The notes: generated by a model from the letters alone, not told the origin. A stretch of 64,000 bases of DNA from Acidobacteriota bacterium (GCA_016713675.1 JADJOS010000004.1:1-64000); one strand, 5' to 3'. Counted from the stretch's first letter, positions 20,922-30,450 are shown. Numbers and translations: made by a program.

Positions 20922-22057
20922 CTATTGTCGTCGAGCACTCATTGCAATTGTCGTGGTTGGAAGGATTAGGGAAATAGAGTTCCACTAGAGGTGTTTTGGG
21001 CAATTAGTTTTCCGCCGTGCTGCGACGCGATTTTATGGGCAACTGAAAGGCCAAGTCCTACCCCTTTATCCTTTGTCGTGTAGAACGGGTCGAAGATCTT
21101 TGAGAGATTTGATGGGTCAATGCCGGAACCCGAATCGGCGACCTCGACAACAAAATTATTGTCTAGCTGAAAAGTTGTAAACGAAAGGGTCTTGTCGGCA
21201 CCGTTCGACTCGGACATGGCCTGCAGAGCATTGATTGCTAAATTTAGTAACACCTGCTTGATCTGCTCGGCATCGACAAGAATCAGCGGAAGATTCTTCT
21301 GGAGATCTCTAACCACTGCAACGGACTGTAATGCAGCCTGATTCTCGATCAAACCTGTGATTGAGTCCACAATCTCGTTAAGATCAGTCGGCGTCTTGGA
21401 CGGTTCGGTCGGTCGTGCGAATCGAAGAAACTCGCCCACTAGCCGGTCTAACCGATCTATTTCACCTTTTGCCAGTCCCACAAACTCACGCCGAGGACTG
21501 TCAACAGTCAGTTCATCCTCCAATATTTCTATAGCCCCTTTGATAGACGCTAGTGGGTTTCGAACCTCGTGAACGATTCCCGCAGAAAGTTCTCCGAGCG
21601 AGGTTAGTTTCTCTGCCTGAAGTAGCTGTTGGAACGTTGTTTGCAGTTCATCGTACGCCTTTCGTTTCTCCTCAGCATTTCTTTCAGCCCGTTCTCTGGC
21701 CTTTCTTAAACGGTCGCCCAGAGCTCCCATTATTCCGCCAACGAGATTGAAGATAACGATTTCGGCATATTGGTTTATAGAGTAATCAAAATGTCCATGT
21801 TGCCAATGTAGATAAACATGTGGCGAGTAAATGATGGTTGTAAAAAGAGATGCCGCGAGCCCACCTCTGAGACCAAATATCAAAGCGGCAGCTATAATCG
21901 GTACGTAGTAGATCCGCTGATATATCTCGTGCCAAACGATCTGATCTGTGGGCGTAAGAAAGTGGAGCACCGTAATTAGGATAATCACCACTGCAATGAC
22001 GATCCATACATACAGGCGGTTCCGAGAGGAGATGATATTGAAAGTCTGCGTATCCAT
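20922..22057 (-). CDS. Sensor histidine kinase, NtrB-like
   Basis: Four or more N-terminal membrane segments (VWIVIAVVIILITVLHFL, IYYVPIIAAALIFGLRG) precede a short coiled coil and the kinase core. The core has the H box HEVRNPLASIKGAIEIL, N box NLAINALQAM, and D/F/G boxes DSGSGIDPSNL, FDPFYTTKDKGVGLGL. The frame stops after SSGTLFP. Adding a base to the A run at 20972-20974 gives GTLFSLILPT, the normal kinase ending, with a stop at 20922. It follows directly after the NtrC-type regulator, whose stop abuts its ATG. The pair would phosphorylate and activate sigma54-dependent genes, plausibly metal-stress genes. The signal sensed is unknown, because no periplasmic sensor domain is evident. Confidence 0.88.
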
Positions 22058-23452
22058 TTAATCGTCCGTAATGCTGGAACCCGACTCGTCTAAATCGTAC
22101 TTCTGTATCCGATATATAAGGGCGCTTCGAGTAATACCTAAATATTTTGATGTTTGTGACTGATTTCCGTCATGCCTGAGAAGCGAGCTACGTATAATTT
22201 CCCGTTCTAGGGCTTCTAGATTTATCGGCTCGAAAGGCAGGTCAAACCACAACTCCCCTTTTGTTGAAAAAGGGTTTTTCACGCTTTCGGGGACGTCGTT
22301 GAGAGTTAGAGTATCGCCGTCGGAAAGTACCACCATTCTTTCGACCAGATTCTCAAGCTCGCGAACATTTCCCATCCAAGGGTAATCGAAAAATACCTTG
22401 AAAACGTCGCGCGCAATCTTTGGCGGCCTCATACCATGTTTCGAGGCGGATCGCGTGACAAAATGTTCGGTCAAGACCGGTAGATCCTCGCGGCGTTCAC
22501 GCAGCGGCGGAATCGTGATCGGAACTACCGCGAGCCGGTAGTAAAGATCCTCGCGGAAAGCGTTTTCTTTTATAAGATCGGGCAGGTTTTCGTTGGTGGC
22601 AGCAATTATTCGAGCATCTATCTTTCGCGGGGTATTTTCGCCCAGGCGTGTCACTTCCTGCTCCTGTAAAACCCTCAAAAGCCTTGTTTGCGACTGGAGA
22701 GGCATGGCGCTTATCTCATCAAGAAACAACGTGCCGCCGTTAGCTTCCTCAAATTTACCCCTTGATTCTCCAACCGCACCAGTAAAAGCTCCTTTTTTAT
22801 ATCCGAATAGCTCAGCTTCGATTAGTGTTTCCGGTATGGCGGCACAGTTGATGGCAATAAACCGATTACTTTTGCGCGTGCCGGAAAAGTGTATACCTTT
22901 CGCGATCAATTCCTTTCCGGTCCCCGACTCGCCTTCGATCAAAACCGTTACGCTTGTCTTTGACACCCGCTCAACCAGATCAAAAACTTGAAGCATCCTG
23001 TCAGATGTTCCGATAACGTTCTCGATCCGAAAGTCTTCGTGGATCTGACGTCTCAGCCGTCTATTTTCCGCTAAGGCTCGGCCGTATTTTAATGCTTTCT
23101 CGACTGTAAGCAGAATTTCCTGACGGTTAAAGGGCTTGGTAATAAAATCAAAAGCCCCACCGCGCATAGCTTCGACCGCTGTATCGACATCTCCGAACGC
23201 GGTAATAACAATGATGGGCACTTCGCTGTTGATCGCCGTCGCCTGCTGAACCAATTGCGACCCTGTTATTTTCGGCATTCGCCAATCGGTTATCACGCAG
23301 TCAAAGTCTTCTGCGGAATACGACTTCAACGCTTCCCTGCCGTCACTCTCGCTTACGACAGAATGCCCGGCCTCCGAAAGCTGGAATTCAAGGACGCGGC
23401 GCAAGGAATCATCATCATCGACGAGCAAGATTTTGGCGTTCGCTTCTTTCAT
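22058..23452 (-). CDS. Sigma54-dependent response regulator, NtrC family
   Basis: It has three parts. The receiver domain is ILLVDDDDSLRRVLEFQL with ITDWRMP carrying the phospho-acceptor Asp near residue 56. The AAA+ domain has GESGTGKELIAKGIHFSG (Walker A), GYKKGAFTGAVG (the GAFTGA sigma54-contact motif) and FLDEISAM. The C-terminal Fis-type helix-turn-helix is NQSQTSKYLGITRSALIYRI. Length (464) is usual. It lies one base from the kinase gene. This type of pair controls zinc or lead resistance (ZraSR-like) in other bacteria, which fits the surrounding metal genes, but binding sites and signal were not identified. No clear TGGCAC-N5-TTGC promoter was found nearby. Confidence 0.9.
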   Translation of the reverse strand: MKEANAKILLVDDDDSLRRVLEFQLSEAGHSVVSESDGREALKSYSAEDFDCVITDWRMPKITGSQLVQQATAINSEVPIIVITAFGDVDTAVEAMRGGAFDFITKPFNRQEILLTVEKALKYGRALAENRRLRRQIHEDFRIENVIGTSDRMLQVFDLVERVSKTSVTVLIEGESGTGKELIAKGIHFSGTRKSNRFIAINCAAIPETLIEAELFGYKKGAFTGAVGESRGKFEEANGGTLFLDEISAMPLQSQTRLLRVLQEQEVTRLGENTPRKIDARIIAATNENLPDLIKENAFREDLYYRLAVVPITIPPLRERREDLPVLTEHFVTRSASKHGMRPPKIARDVFKVFFDYPWMGNVRELENLVERMVVLSDGDTLTLNDVPESVKNPFSTKGELWFDLPFEPINLEALEREIIRSSLLRHDGNQSQTSKYLGITRSALIYRIQKYDLDESGSSITDD

Positions 23453-23459
23453 TTTTAGA

Positions 23460-24266
23460 TCATTTCATCTCAAAAGTAAGCGTTGTCCATTTTGATTCGT
23501 AGTTTAGGTTTGGATCGGCGAGTTTGCTCATGTTGATAAACTTGACATACCACTTCCCTGATCCGTCGAGTTTCAACTTCACAATGCCCTTCGCGTCGCT
23601 TCTGAGTTCTGGTGACGTTTTGATCTTTCCGCTTTCCTCGCGACCGGCGAGAACGACTTGATCCGCGAGTGGCTTCCCGTCCTTCAGGCACAGGACTTCC
23701 ATCGTGTCACCCTTTTTAAGCTTGTAAGGATTCTGCTGAGGGACGAGTTCGACGGGATATCCAAGAATAGCTTTGTAATCATCAGTCTGAGTTTTGCCAA
23801 CCTGCAAAATTGCCTTGACATGCTTTGCGTAACGCTCTTTTGCATCCTTTTCGAGTTCTTCCGTCTTGCGGCGTTCTTCCAGAGTGTCGGGTAGACCGTC
23901 TTCACGGAGATACTCGTTGAATTCTGCCGCTTTTAGAGCGATCTCGCGGGACTTAGTTGAAAGCCCGACGACATAGGTTCCCGCCGCTCCGGTTGTCAGG
24001 TTCAGAAACGCGGTCGTCTCGTCTTTGGTAAGGTCGGCTTCCACCGGATGCACACGATTTCCACCTGAAACGACGCTCACGTCGTTTAGCCGGGCGAACG
24101 TAACCGCTCCCTCGCTTGCTAGAAACGTTCCGTTCATCACCTTGACGGTAAAGTTCGAGTTAGGCTTCAGGAAATAGCTGTCCGTTTTGAGAAACAGATC
24201 GTGCGCAAAGATCGACGCGACCAGCGACAGCGATAAAATAGATGCAAAGATTGTTTGTTTTTTCAT
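23460..24266 (-). CDS. DUF4198 periplasmic protein
   Basis: The ATG at 24266, preceded by AGAGGAAATC, gives a signal peptide (MKKQTIFASILSLSLVASIF) then AHDLFLKTDSYFLKP, the usual start of DUF4198/NikM-like proteins. Features include FLNLTTGAAGTYVVGLS and ILGYPVELVPQQNPYKLKKG, and a C-terminal beta domain (LKLDGSGKWYVKFINMSKL). These proteins are periplasmic and may bind metal ions; some are related to cobalt/nickel uptake components. A paralog lies directly upstream (24280-25089). The pair sits between a methyltransferase and the two-component system. Specific function is not known. Confidence 0.75.
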   Translation of the reverse strand: MKKQTIFASILSLSLVASIFAHDLFLKTDSYFLKPNSNFTVKVMNGTFLASEGAVTFARLNDVSVVSGGNRVHPVEADLTKDETTAFLNLTTGAAGTYVVGLSTKSREIALKAAEFNEYLREDGLPDTLEERRKTEELEKDAKERYAKHVKAILQVGKTQTDDYKAILGYPVELVPQQNPYKLKKGDTMEVLCLKDGKPLADQVVLAGREESGKIKTSPELRSDAKGIVKLKLDGSGKWYVKFINMSKLADPNLNYESKWTTLTFEMK

Positions 24267-24279
24267 TTTGATTTCCTCT

Positions 24280-25089
24280 CTACTTGATTTCAAAAGTCAG
24301 GGTCGCCCATTTGGATTCGTAATTTAGTTTCGGATCGTCGATCTTTACCATGTTTATAAACTTGGCGTACCACTTGCCGGAGCCGGATAATTTGACTTTG
24401 AGCATGCCGTCCTTGTCGGTACGGGCACTGGTTTCGCCCAGCATTCTGCCCGCTATCTCATAACCGGTTGTAACGATCTGGCCGGCGAGCGGTTTGCCGT
24501 CCTTGAGACACAAAATATCCAGCGCACTTCCTTTCTTTAGCATATAAGGATTTTGCTGAGGCACCATTTCGACGGCATAGCCAAGGATCGTATTGTAATT
24601 ATCGGTTGCTTTATTGCCCGCCTGGAAGATCGTTTTGACATATTTCGAATAACGGTAACGTGCGTCCTTACCGAGCTCTCCGTCACGTGTTCGGTTTTCC
24701 AAAATATCGGGAATGCCTTCGGCGGGCAGGTACTCATTGAATTCTTTTGCCGCAAGAGCGTTCTCACGCCAACTGGTAGAGACACCCACTACCTGAGTCC
24801 CGGCCTCAGTCGGCACAAGATTTAGGAAGGCAGTTGTTTCATTTTTTAGTAAAATCGGTCTCCACCGGATTCGAACGCTTGCCCGAAGGTGCAATGACGC
24901 TCACATCGGTCAAACGCGCAAATGTAACGCGCCTTCGCTTTTCTGAAACGTGCCGTTCATAACGCTGATCGTGATTTTCTCGTTAACCTTTACAAAATAG
25001 CTGGTAGGTTTTAAGAAAAGGTCATGAGCAAAAACGGACAGGGCCGTCAAAACCACGGCCATTGCGAAAAAGGTGATCTTTGTTTTCAT
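24280..25089 (-). CDS. DUF4198 periplasmic protein, paralog (two frameshifts)
   Basis: The start at 25089 has GGAGG and overlaps the methyltransferase stop. The sequence MKTKITFFAMAVVLTALSVF, AHDLFLKPTSYFVKV and ISVMNGTFQKSEGA parallels the next gene. The frame breaks near 24930 (after EGA, with the next frame reading VTFARLTDVSVIAPSGKRS) and again in a run of six A (TKK for TKNETTAFLNL). The downstream part FLNLVPTEAGTQVVGVS and LGYAVEMVPQQNPYMLKK follows the same pattern as its neighbour at over half identity. It is a tandem duplicate whose function, probably periplasmic metal binding, is inferred. Confidence 0.7.
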
Positions 25090-25750
25090 TTGTCCTCCAG
25101 GATGACTTGCCTACTGCATTTGTGCAATCTAATTGTCCCAAACAAGCTGTTGAAATGAGCCGTTTCCTCTATCGAAGCTAACCCTGCCTCTGCCATCAAC
25201 TGCGGCAATAGACCGTCGAAACTATCTGCGGTCGTTTCAAAACCGTCCAGAAGCTGGATCAAATACGACGACCCACGCATTAGCCAGCTAGCGGGTAGTC
25301 CCCAGTCCGCGACGTGAAACTCGCCATTTGGCTTGAGCACACGTCTTACTTCGCTTAGTGTTTTCGCCTTATTTTCCCGCGTTAAGTGATGAAAGAAAAG
25401 GCTGGAAGTAACCCGGCTGAACGATTCGTCCTTGTATGGCAACTCAAACGAAATGCCCTCGTCGAACTGAATCTCAAGACGGGCCTTACGCACCTTCGTT
25501 TTTGCGATTTCCAAGATCTTTGCATCACCATCAATTCCGACAACCTGGGCCTGCGGTTGTTTTTCTTTCAGCAAAATAGAAAGCGTCGCAGTGCCACAAG
25601 CGAGATCGAGGACGCGATGTTCAGCTTCAATCCCGGTTTGTTCTACTAAAGCCCTTTTGAAAATCTCCTCACGCGTGGTCAAACGGACAACCGGGTCGTA
25701 GAAAGGTGTAAGCCAATCAAAACTCAAAGCCGGGATGTATTCGGTTTCAT
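25086..25750 (-). CDS. Class I SAM-dependent methyltransferase
   Basis: Motif I is VLDLACGTATLSIL, with post-I GIDGDAKIL and the acidic region SFELPYKDESFSRV, typical of UbiE-like small-molecule methyltransferases. The ending is RLHKCSRQVILEDK, with the stop overlapping the next ATG. The uninterrupted frame begins at a TTG at 25727 (LSFDWLTPFYDP). Upstream codons (EYIPAL) also match the family, and an ATG at 25750 with AGGA would give MKTEYIPALSFDW if one base were restored near 25743. I use the ATG. The gene lies among metal genes, where methylation of arsenic or other metalloid is one option, but no Cys triad typical of ArsM is seen. Confidence 0.72.
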
Positions 25751-25772
25751 TTTAAGTCCTGTTAAGCCAATT

Positions 25773-28301
25773 TCAAAGTTTTAGATTTCTCAATCGGAGC
25801 GCGTTGACTATTACGGACACAGAACTGAGGGTCATTGCCGCGCTGGCGATCATTGGGCTTAGTAGCAAACCGAAAACCGGATACAGAACACCCGCCGCGA
25901 TCGGAACACCGACGAGGTTGTAAATGAATGCGAAGAACAAGTTCTGCCGGATGTTCTTCATTGTCGCTTCGCTAAGTTTTTTCGCCCTCAGGATTCCACG
26001 AAGGTCGCCTTTTAGAAGCGTTATATCGGCGGATTCCATTGCCACATCGGTTCCGGTCCCCATTGCGATCCCGACTTGGGCTTGAGCGAGTGCCGGTGCA
26101 TCATTCACGCCGTCGCCGGCCATCGCGACGATCTTGCCCTGGGCCTGTAATTCTTTGATCTTTTCCGCCTTCTGTTCGGGCAACACGTCGGCGAAGATCT
26201 TGTCGATCCCGAGCTTTTTTGCTACGGCGTCGGCTGTAATTGCATTATCGCCCGTCATCATGACGACTTCGATCTTTTGCCGATGCAATTCACTGATGGC
26301 ATCCTTCGCAGACTCTTTGATTGTGTCTGCAACGCCGACCAGGCCAGCGGCTTTCCCGTCAACGGCCACAAGCATTACTGTTTGCCCTTCCGCTCGAAGC
26401 TCATCGGCTTTTCCATCCGCCGGGAAATCAATATTGTTTTCTGTCATGAGCTTCGCATTACCCAGTAACACCCTTTTTCCGTCGATCGATCCCGTAATCC
26501 CTTTACCTGTGATGGATTCAAAATCTTCCACCTTAGCAAGCTCGATAGCTTTCTCTTCGGCGCCTTTGATGATCGCTTCCGCAAGCGGATGCTCGCTCGA
26601 TCTCTCAAGACTGGCTGCTAACCGCAAGATCTCGATTTCGCCAGATCCATTCAACGCGACAACCTTTTGAAGCCGAGGTTTGCCCTCGGTCAAAGTGCCG
26701 GTCTTATCAACGACAATCGAATTCACCTTCTCCAGAATTTCCAATGCTTCGGCCTTCTTAACTAACACGCCATGCCGAGCACCATGTCCGGTCCCAACCA
26801 TGATCGACATCGGAGTTGCCAAGCCCAGGGCACACGGGCAGGCAATAATTAAAACCGAAACCGCCGCTACCATTGCGTAAGCAAAACTGCCGAAGATCAG
26901 CCAGACGGCGAACGCGACAATCGCAACGACAATCACCGCCGGGACAAAATATGCCGACACGACGTCCACCAGACGCTGGATCGGAGCCCGTGAACGCTGA
27001 GCCTCGCCAACCATTCGAACGATTTGTGCGAGCAGCGTGTCGCTGCCGACCTTTTCCGCTTTCATTACAAAACCGCGTCGGCCATTGATCGTTCCGCCGA
27101 TAACTTTATCGCCGACCGTCTTTTCGACCGGGATCGATTCGCCCGTCACCATCGACTCATCGACCGAAGTATCGCCTTCTAGGATAGAGCCATCCGTTGG
27201 AATCTTTTCGTTCGCCTTAACCCTCAAACTAGCGTCGATCTGTACATCTTTAAGTGCGATCTCGGCTTCAGTTCCGTCGTCAAAAACCACGATAGCAGTT
27301 TCAGGTGCGAGTCCGAGGAGTTCCTTGATCGCGCTCGAGGTTTGGCTCCTTGCCCTCAATTCCAGCACCTGTCCGAGCAGAACAAGCGTCGTAATAACGG
27401 CCGCCGCCTCGAAGTATGCGGAGATCAACCCGGTGTGCTCATTTCGCATCGATGCGGGGAACAATTCGGGGAGGAACAGAGCAAAAAGACTGAAAAGATA
27501 TGCGGCCCCCGTGCCGATGGCGATCAGCGTGAACATGTTCGGGCTGACATTCTTGACGGAAGTCCAAGCACGCTGAAAGAAAGGAAATCCGCCCCAGAGA
27601 ATTACGGGTGTTGCTAAAGCAAACTGGATCCAGAGTGCGATCTTCGGTGCGACGTATTCGTGATAATTCGGCAGCATCTCACCCATTGCCAGAGCAAAAA
27701 CGGGGAGCGTAAGTACGGCCGAGATCCAAAACCTCCGCTTCATATCCACATATTCCGGATCGGGACCATCGTCGAGGGTCATCACCTTCGGTTCAAGAGC
27801 CATCCCACATTTAGGACAGCTTCCGGGGCCGATCTGCACGATTTCCGGGTGCATCGGGCATGTATATTCAACGCCGACGCTCTCTGCCTCCAGTATTTTT
27901 CTTTTTCTCGTGGGAAAGCTCGCCGGATTCTGTTTGAACTTATTCATACAGCCCGTCGAGCAGAAATAATAGGCTTCGCCTTCAAAATCGTATTTTCCCG
28001 CTGACGTTTCGGGAGCGACCGTCATCCCGCAGACCGGGTCAACAAACTCTCCGCCAGCCGTTGCCTTCATGTCGCCGTGCGGGACGGTTTCCTTTTGTTC
28101 GCGTCCGATCTCGACAAGACCACTCGCGGGAACGTCTTGTGTTTGGGCAATAAATTTCTGCAAGCAGCCCTTAGAGCAAAAATAGTAAGTCTTGTCCTCA
28201 TGATTAAAAGTTCCTGCTGCCGCGATTGGATCGACCGTCATTCCACATATCGGATCAATAAATTCGTCTGCCGTAGCGATCTGTTTCTCAGTTCCTGTCA
28301 T
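25773..28301 (-). CDS. Copper-type P1B ATPase with two YHS domains
   Basis: The ATG at 28301 has GGAGGGGCT before it. Two YHS domains (FIDPICGMTVDP then FVDPVCGMTVAP, each with YYFCSKGC or YYFCSTGC) and a further Cys-x-x-Cys segment (YTCPMHPEIV, GSCPKCGM) precede the pump. It carries the membrane CPC motif (IIACPCALGLATP), phosphorylation motif DKTGTLTEGKP, hinge TGDNAITADAVAKKL and GDGVNDAPALAQA. Family members export Cu+ or related ions at the cost of ATP. The MerR gene and its operator-promoter lie just upstream (28518-28549), so expression is likely metal-induced. The earlier ORF extension MSKGENVFFPPGGA is probably not used. Confidence 0.92.
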   Translation of the reverse strand: MTGTEKQIATADEFIDPICGMTVDPIAAAGTFNHEDKTYYFCSKGCLQKFIAQTQDVPASGLVEIGREQKETVPHGDMKATAGGEFVDPVCGMTVAPETSAGKYDFEGEAYYFCSTGCMNKFKQNPASFPTRKRKILEAESVGVEYTCPMHPEIVQIGPGSCPKCGMALEPKVMTLDDGPDPEYVDMKRRFWISAVLTLPVFALAMGEMLPNYHEYVAPKIALWIQFALATPVILWGGFPFFQRAWTSVKNVSPNMFTLIAIGTGAAYLFSLFALFLPELFPASMRNEHTGLISAYFEAAAVITTLVLLGQVLELRARSQTSSAIKELLGLAPETAIVVFDDGTEAEIALKDVQIDASLRVKANEKIPTDGSILEGDTSVDESMVTGESIPVEKTVGDKVIGGTINGRRGFVMKAEKVGSDTLLAQIVRMVGEAQRSRAPIQRLVDVVSAYFVPAVIVVAIVAFAVWLIFGSFAYAMVAAVSVLIIACPCALGLATPMSIMVGTGHGARHGVLVKKAEALEILEKVNSIVVDKTGTLTEGKPRLQKVVALNGSGEIEILRLAASLERSSEHPLAEAIIKGAEEKAIELAKVEDFESITGKGITGSIDGKRVLLGNAKLMTENNIDFPADGKADELRAEGQTVMLVAVDGKAAGLVGVADTIKESAKDAISELHRQKIEVVMMTGDNAITADAVAKKLGIDKIFADVLPEQKAEKIKELQAQGKIVAMAGDGVNDAPALAQAQVGIAMGTGTDVAMESADITLLKGDLRGILRAKKLSEATMKNIRQNLFFAFIYNLVGVPIAAGVLYPVFGLLLSPMIASAAMTLSSVSVIVNALRLRNLKL

Positions 28302-28367
28302 AGCCCCTCCTGGTGGGAAAAAAACGTTTTCACCCTTGCTCAATTACCGCTGCAACAGCTTGCCGGG

Positions 28368-28475
28368 CTACTGTTCGGAGATAAGAATTTCTGCAACGGC
28401 GGTTACCGGTGTGACTTGCATTCCGCAAACTGGGTCGATGAATGTATCAGCCGTGGTTGTTTTGTTTTCCAACAT
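28368..28475 (-). CDS. Short YHS-domain fragment ORF
   Basis: An AGGAG site precedes the ATG at 28475, giving 35 residues (ADTFIDPVCGMQVTPVTAV) that match only the first half of a YHS domain. The second half (the FYF-C-x-x-C part) is missing, so it cannot form the normal metal site. It lies between the MerR promoter and the ATPase. It may be a remnant of a former gene or fusion, or a leader peptide. Confidence 0.4.
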   Translation of the reverse strand: MLENKTTTADTFIDPVCGMQVTPVTAVAEILISEQ

Positions 28476-28517
28476 ATTTTTTATCACTCCTGTCATTAAA
28501 AAGTAACGACAGAATAT

Positions 28518-28549
28518 ATTCTACAACCTGTCAGCAGGGGTCAGGTCAA
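28518..28549 (-). promoter_or_regulatory. MerR-type promoter/operator for the ATPase operon
   Basis: On the minus strand TTGACC (-35) and TAGAAT (-10) are separated by 20 bases, longer than the normal 17. The spacer holds a near-palindrome, ACCTGAC...GACAGGT. This over-long spacer with a central dyad is the hallmark of promoters controlled by MerR-family activators, which twist DNA to bring the boxes into line. The -35 box overlaps the end of the MerR coding region. Control of the downstream YHS fragment and P-type ATPase follows. Confidence 0.7.
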
Positions 28550-28969
28550 GCTCTTTTTTTCTGCCTCGCTTACCGACTCGATCAAATGGCAAACTGAATC
28601 GCCCGTCGGCATTGAATTCCTCATTTTTGACCAGTCCTGAAGGGCTTTCTCCATTTTCCGTTGGAGTTTCTGCATCTCTCTTATTTTTCGTTGATTCTCC
28701 GCAATGCGTCGGACAATAATTTCCCGAACCATCGGACACGGCGTATTCCCTTCTTTCGCCTCTTTCAAAATATCCGCGATCTCGGCGAGCGAAAATCCCA
28801 GATTGCCGGCCGCTTTGATAAAACGCACACGCACGGCATCCGATGTCTGATAGACCTTGTAGTTGTTTTGCGTATTGCGGGCGGGTTTTAGTAGACCTAT
28901 GCGCGTATAGTGCCTAACCGTGTAAAGCGATACATCCGCTTGGTTTGCCAGAACTGTTGCAGTCATCAT
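28541..28969 (-). CDS. MerR-family metal-responsive regulator
   Basis: A helix-turn-helix (ADVSLYTVRHYTRIGLLKPA) is followed by a second DNA-binding segment (FIKAAGNLGFSLAEIADIL), a dimer helix and a C-terminal metal part with CPMVREIIVRRIAENQRK and CHLIES. The Cys near residues 80 and 129 and the final CHLIE element match regulators that sense Zn, Cd, Pb or Cu. The protein has 142 residues, the usual length. Its gene is directly upstream of the P-type ATPase, with a matching promoter (28518-28549) overlapping its end. It would repress and activate that promoter. Metal specificity is not assignable by eye. Confidence 0.85.
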   Translation of the reverse strand: MMTATVLANQADVSLYTVRHYTRIGLLKPARNTQNNYKVYQTSDAVRVRFIKAAGNLGFSLAEIADILKEAKEGNTPCPMVREIIVRRIAENQRKIREMQKLQRKMEKALQDWSKMRNSMPTGDSVCHLIESVSEAEKKSLT

Positions 28970-28988
28970 TAGCTTGATCGACTCCTCA

Positions 28989-29476
28989 TTATTTACGTTC
29001 CAACTCGTCGAGTTTATTCTTCATCCAGTCGATTTCCTTTTGTTGGTCGATCGTTATCGATTTGCACAGATCCTTGACCTCCTGGTCTCGAAGATTCGGG
29101 TTATCACACATGAGGATCGCTCCGGCGTGGTGCGGTATCATCGATTTGAGAAATTGCTTATCTCCAACTACCGTTTGATATCTGATAAAGGCCGTAAACA
29201 GAATTAGCAGCAGGACGCTCACACCAGCGATGATAAGATTGGCCTTTTGTTGTTGTACATGGACCACATTACAAAGATCTCGATCACAATCATCGGAGCT
29301 GTCATGAGCCCGGCCATGTAAAGCTGGTTTATGTTTGGATATACGTTGGCGAATGAATCGACCATCATATACATGAACACAAACATTGAGATAAACGACA
29401 GAACCGCCATTATCGCTAGGTTCACGTACATGCTTTTCATGTTTCTCATGCTTTCTGTATGATTCATGTCTTTCAT
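28989..29476 (-). CDS. DUF305 membrane protein (frameshifted)
   Basis: The ATG at 29476 is preceded by GGAGG. The first half (MKDMNHTESMRNMKSMYVNL) is Met-rich with two membrane segments (FISMFVFMYMMVDSFANVYP; MAGLMTAPMIVIEIFVMW). The second half, after a break in TTTT at 29245-29248, has one more membrane segment and the DUF305 core (KSMIPHHAGAILMCD, DLCKSITIDQQKEIDWMKN). One added base joins them as YNNKKANLIIAG. DUF305 proteins carry HH and Met motifs and are common in copper-rich loci. It lies just before the MerR gene. It may bind copper at the membrane; the exact role is unknown. Confidence 0.7.
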
Positions 29477-29573
29477 ATTTCTCAATCCTCCTATTCCAAA
29501 TTCATACGGTTATTAACTCAAGACGAAATGTGGAGTATTTCGAGTTCCATTACCACGTGGCCGAAAAAGATGA

Positions 29574-29600
29574 CGTCGGGCAAATAGGCACTACCCGACG
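29574..29600. terminator. Hairpin terminator
   Basis: CGTCGGG and CCCGACG form a perfect seven-base stem around a 13-base loop. A T run follows on both strands (CCTTTTTGC on plus, CATCTTTTTC on minus). It lies after the NTF2-like gene ends at 29677 and before the DUF305 gene, so it probably ends transcription from the 30201 side. Confidence 0.6.
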
Positions 29601-29676
29601 CCTTTTTGCTCATTGACCGTATAAACTTCTGGACTCCCTTCTAACATGTCCTTATACAGTGTCGAGCAAAATTAAA

Positions 29677-30201
29677 TTACGCTTTAGGAGTCGGAGACGC
29701 CGCAGGTGCCGGGGCACGGCGAGGGGCGCTTGAGTGCCAATGAACAATCCGCCATTTGCCTTCGCGTTTTTCTAAGACTACCGTACCAAGGCCGCCGCTT
29801 TCTACTTTTCTCGTTCCCATCTCAGAGGCGAGACTGTATTTGAATGTCGCCCACGCGGTCTTGCCGTCGACCTTTATTTTCATATCAGAAAAGGAGTATT
29901 TCGTATTTTTGAATTCCTTTAGTTCCGGTGCAAGATGCGTGTTTCGGTAATCGGTCCAGCCGTAATTGGCGTGTCCGCTTTCGAAGACGGTGACATCGTC
30001 GCTGTTCGCCCAGATCTTATCGAGTGCGGCGAGATCGCCTTGTTCGATGGCAAGCGCCTCGCGTGTCATGACGTCCGTCACGGCCTTTACTTCGTCGGTT
30101 TGTGCCGAAACAGTCTCGTTGAGGCTAAAGGCGATAGCTCCCGCACCAATCAAAACGGCCAAAGCAGCCATCAACAATTTATTAAAATCTTTTCTCGTCA
30201 T
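29677..30201 (-). CDS. SnoaL/DUF4440-like protein with signal peptide
   Basis: A signal peptide (LLMAALAVLIGAGAIAFSLN) is followed by a small NTF2-fold domain of about 130 residues (VTDVMTREALAIEQGDLAAL, WANSDDVTVFESGH, WKIVHWHSSA-like ending WRIVHWHSS) and a Pro/Ala-rich tail. It has 174 residues and a good ribosome site (AGGAGAAG). Proteins of this fold are common and diverse (ketosteroid isomerase, calcium/calmodulin kinase II association, SnoaL), and I cannot name a reaction. It is exported, so any role would be periplasmic. It stands alone between the pump at 30451 and the terminator. Confidence 0.7.
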   Translation of the reverse strand: MTRKDFNKLLMAALAVLIGAGAIAFSLNETVSAQTDEVKAVTDVMTREALAIEQGDLAALDKIWANSDDVTVFESGHANYGWTDYRNTHLAPELKEFKNTKYSFSDMKIKVDGKTAWATFKYSLASEMGTRKVESGGLGTVVLEKREGKWRIVHWHSSAPRRAPAPAASPTPKA

Positions 30202-30354
30202 AATTTCTTCTCCTCATTTTAGGTCTAACAGAAATCCAATGTTTTGCTATGACCATTAACCGTCAAGATACATTCCGATACCGAACAGCTATAAAACAAT
30301 GGCGTCGTAGAATAAATGCTGCTGACTCAAGCCGAGCAGCGGACCTCGGTCAAT

Positions 30355-30438
30355 TCACCATGCTCCCAACAGAGCGAGAAACGCCAGCAAGAAAGGCCTC
30401 TGGCCAAGTAATAGGTAAAAGGTGTTAGTCTGATACAT
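30355..30438 (-). CDS. Possible small membrane peptide after the RND pump
   Basis: A 27-residue frame starts at the ATG at 30438, with AAGGAAAA upstream, and is hydrophobic (FYLLLGQRPFLLAFLALLGAW). It begins 13 bases after the stop of the RND pump, as for small pump-associated subunits, but could be chance. Too short to identify. Confidence 0.25.
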   Translation of the reverse strand: MYQTNTFYLLLGQRPFLLAFLALLGAW

Positions 30439-30450
30439 CCATTTTTCCTT

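Noticed and set aside
20890..20988. Short plus-strand ORF downstream of the TATAAT sequence
   Set aside because: It has no ribosome site and overlaps the repaired end of the histidine kinase.
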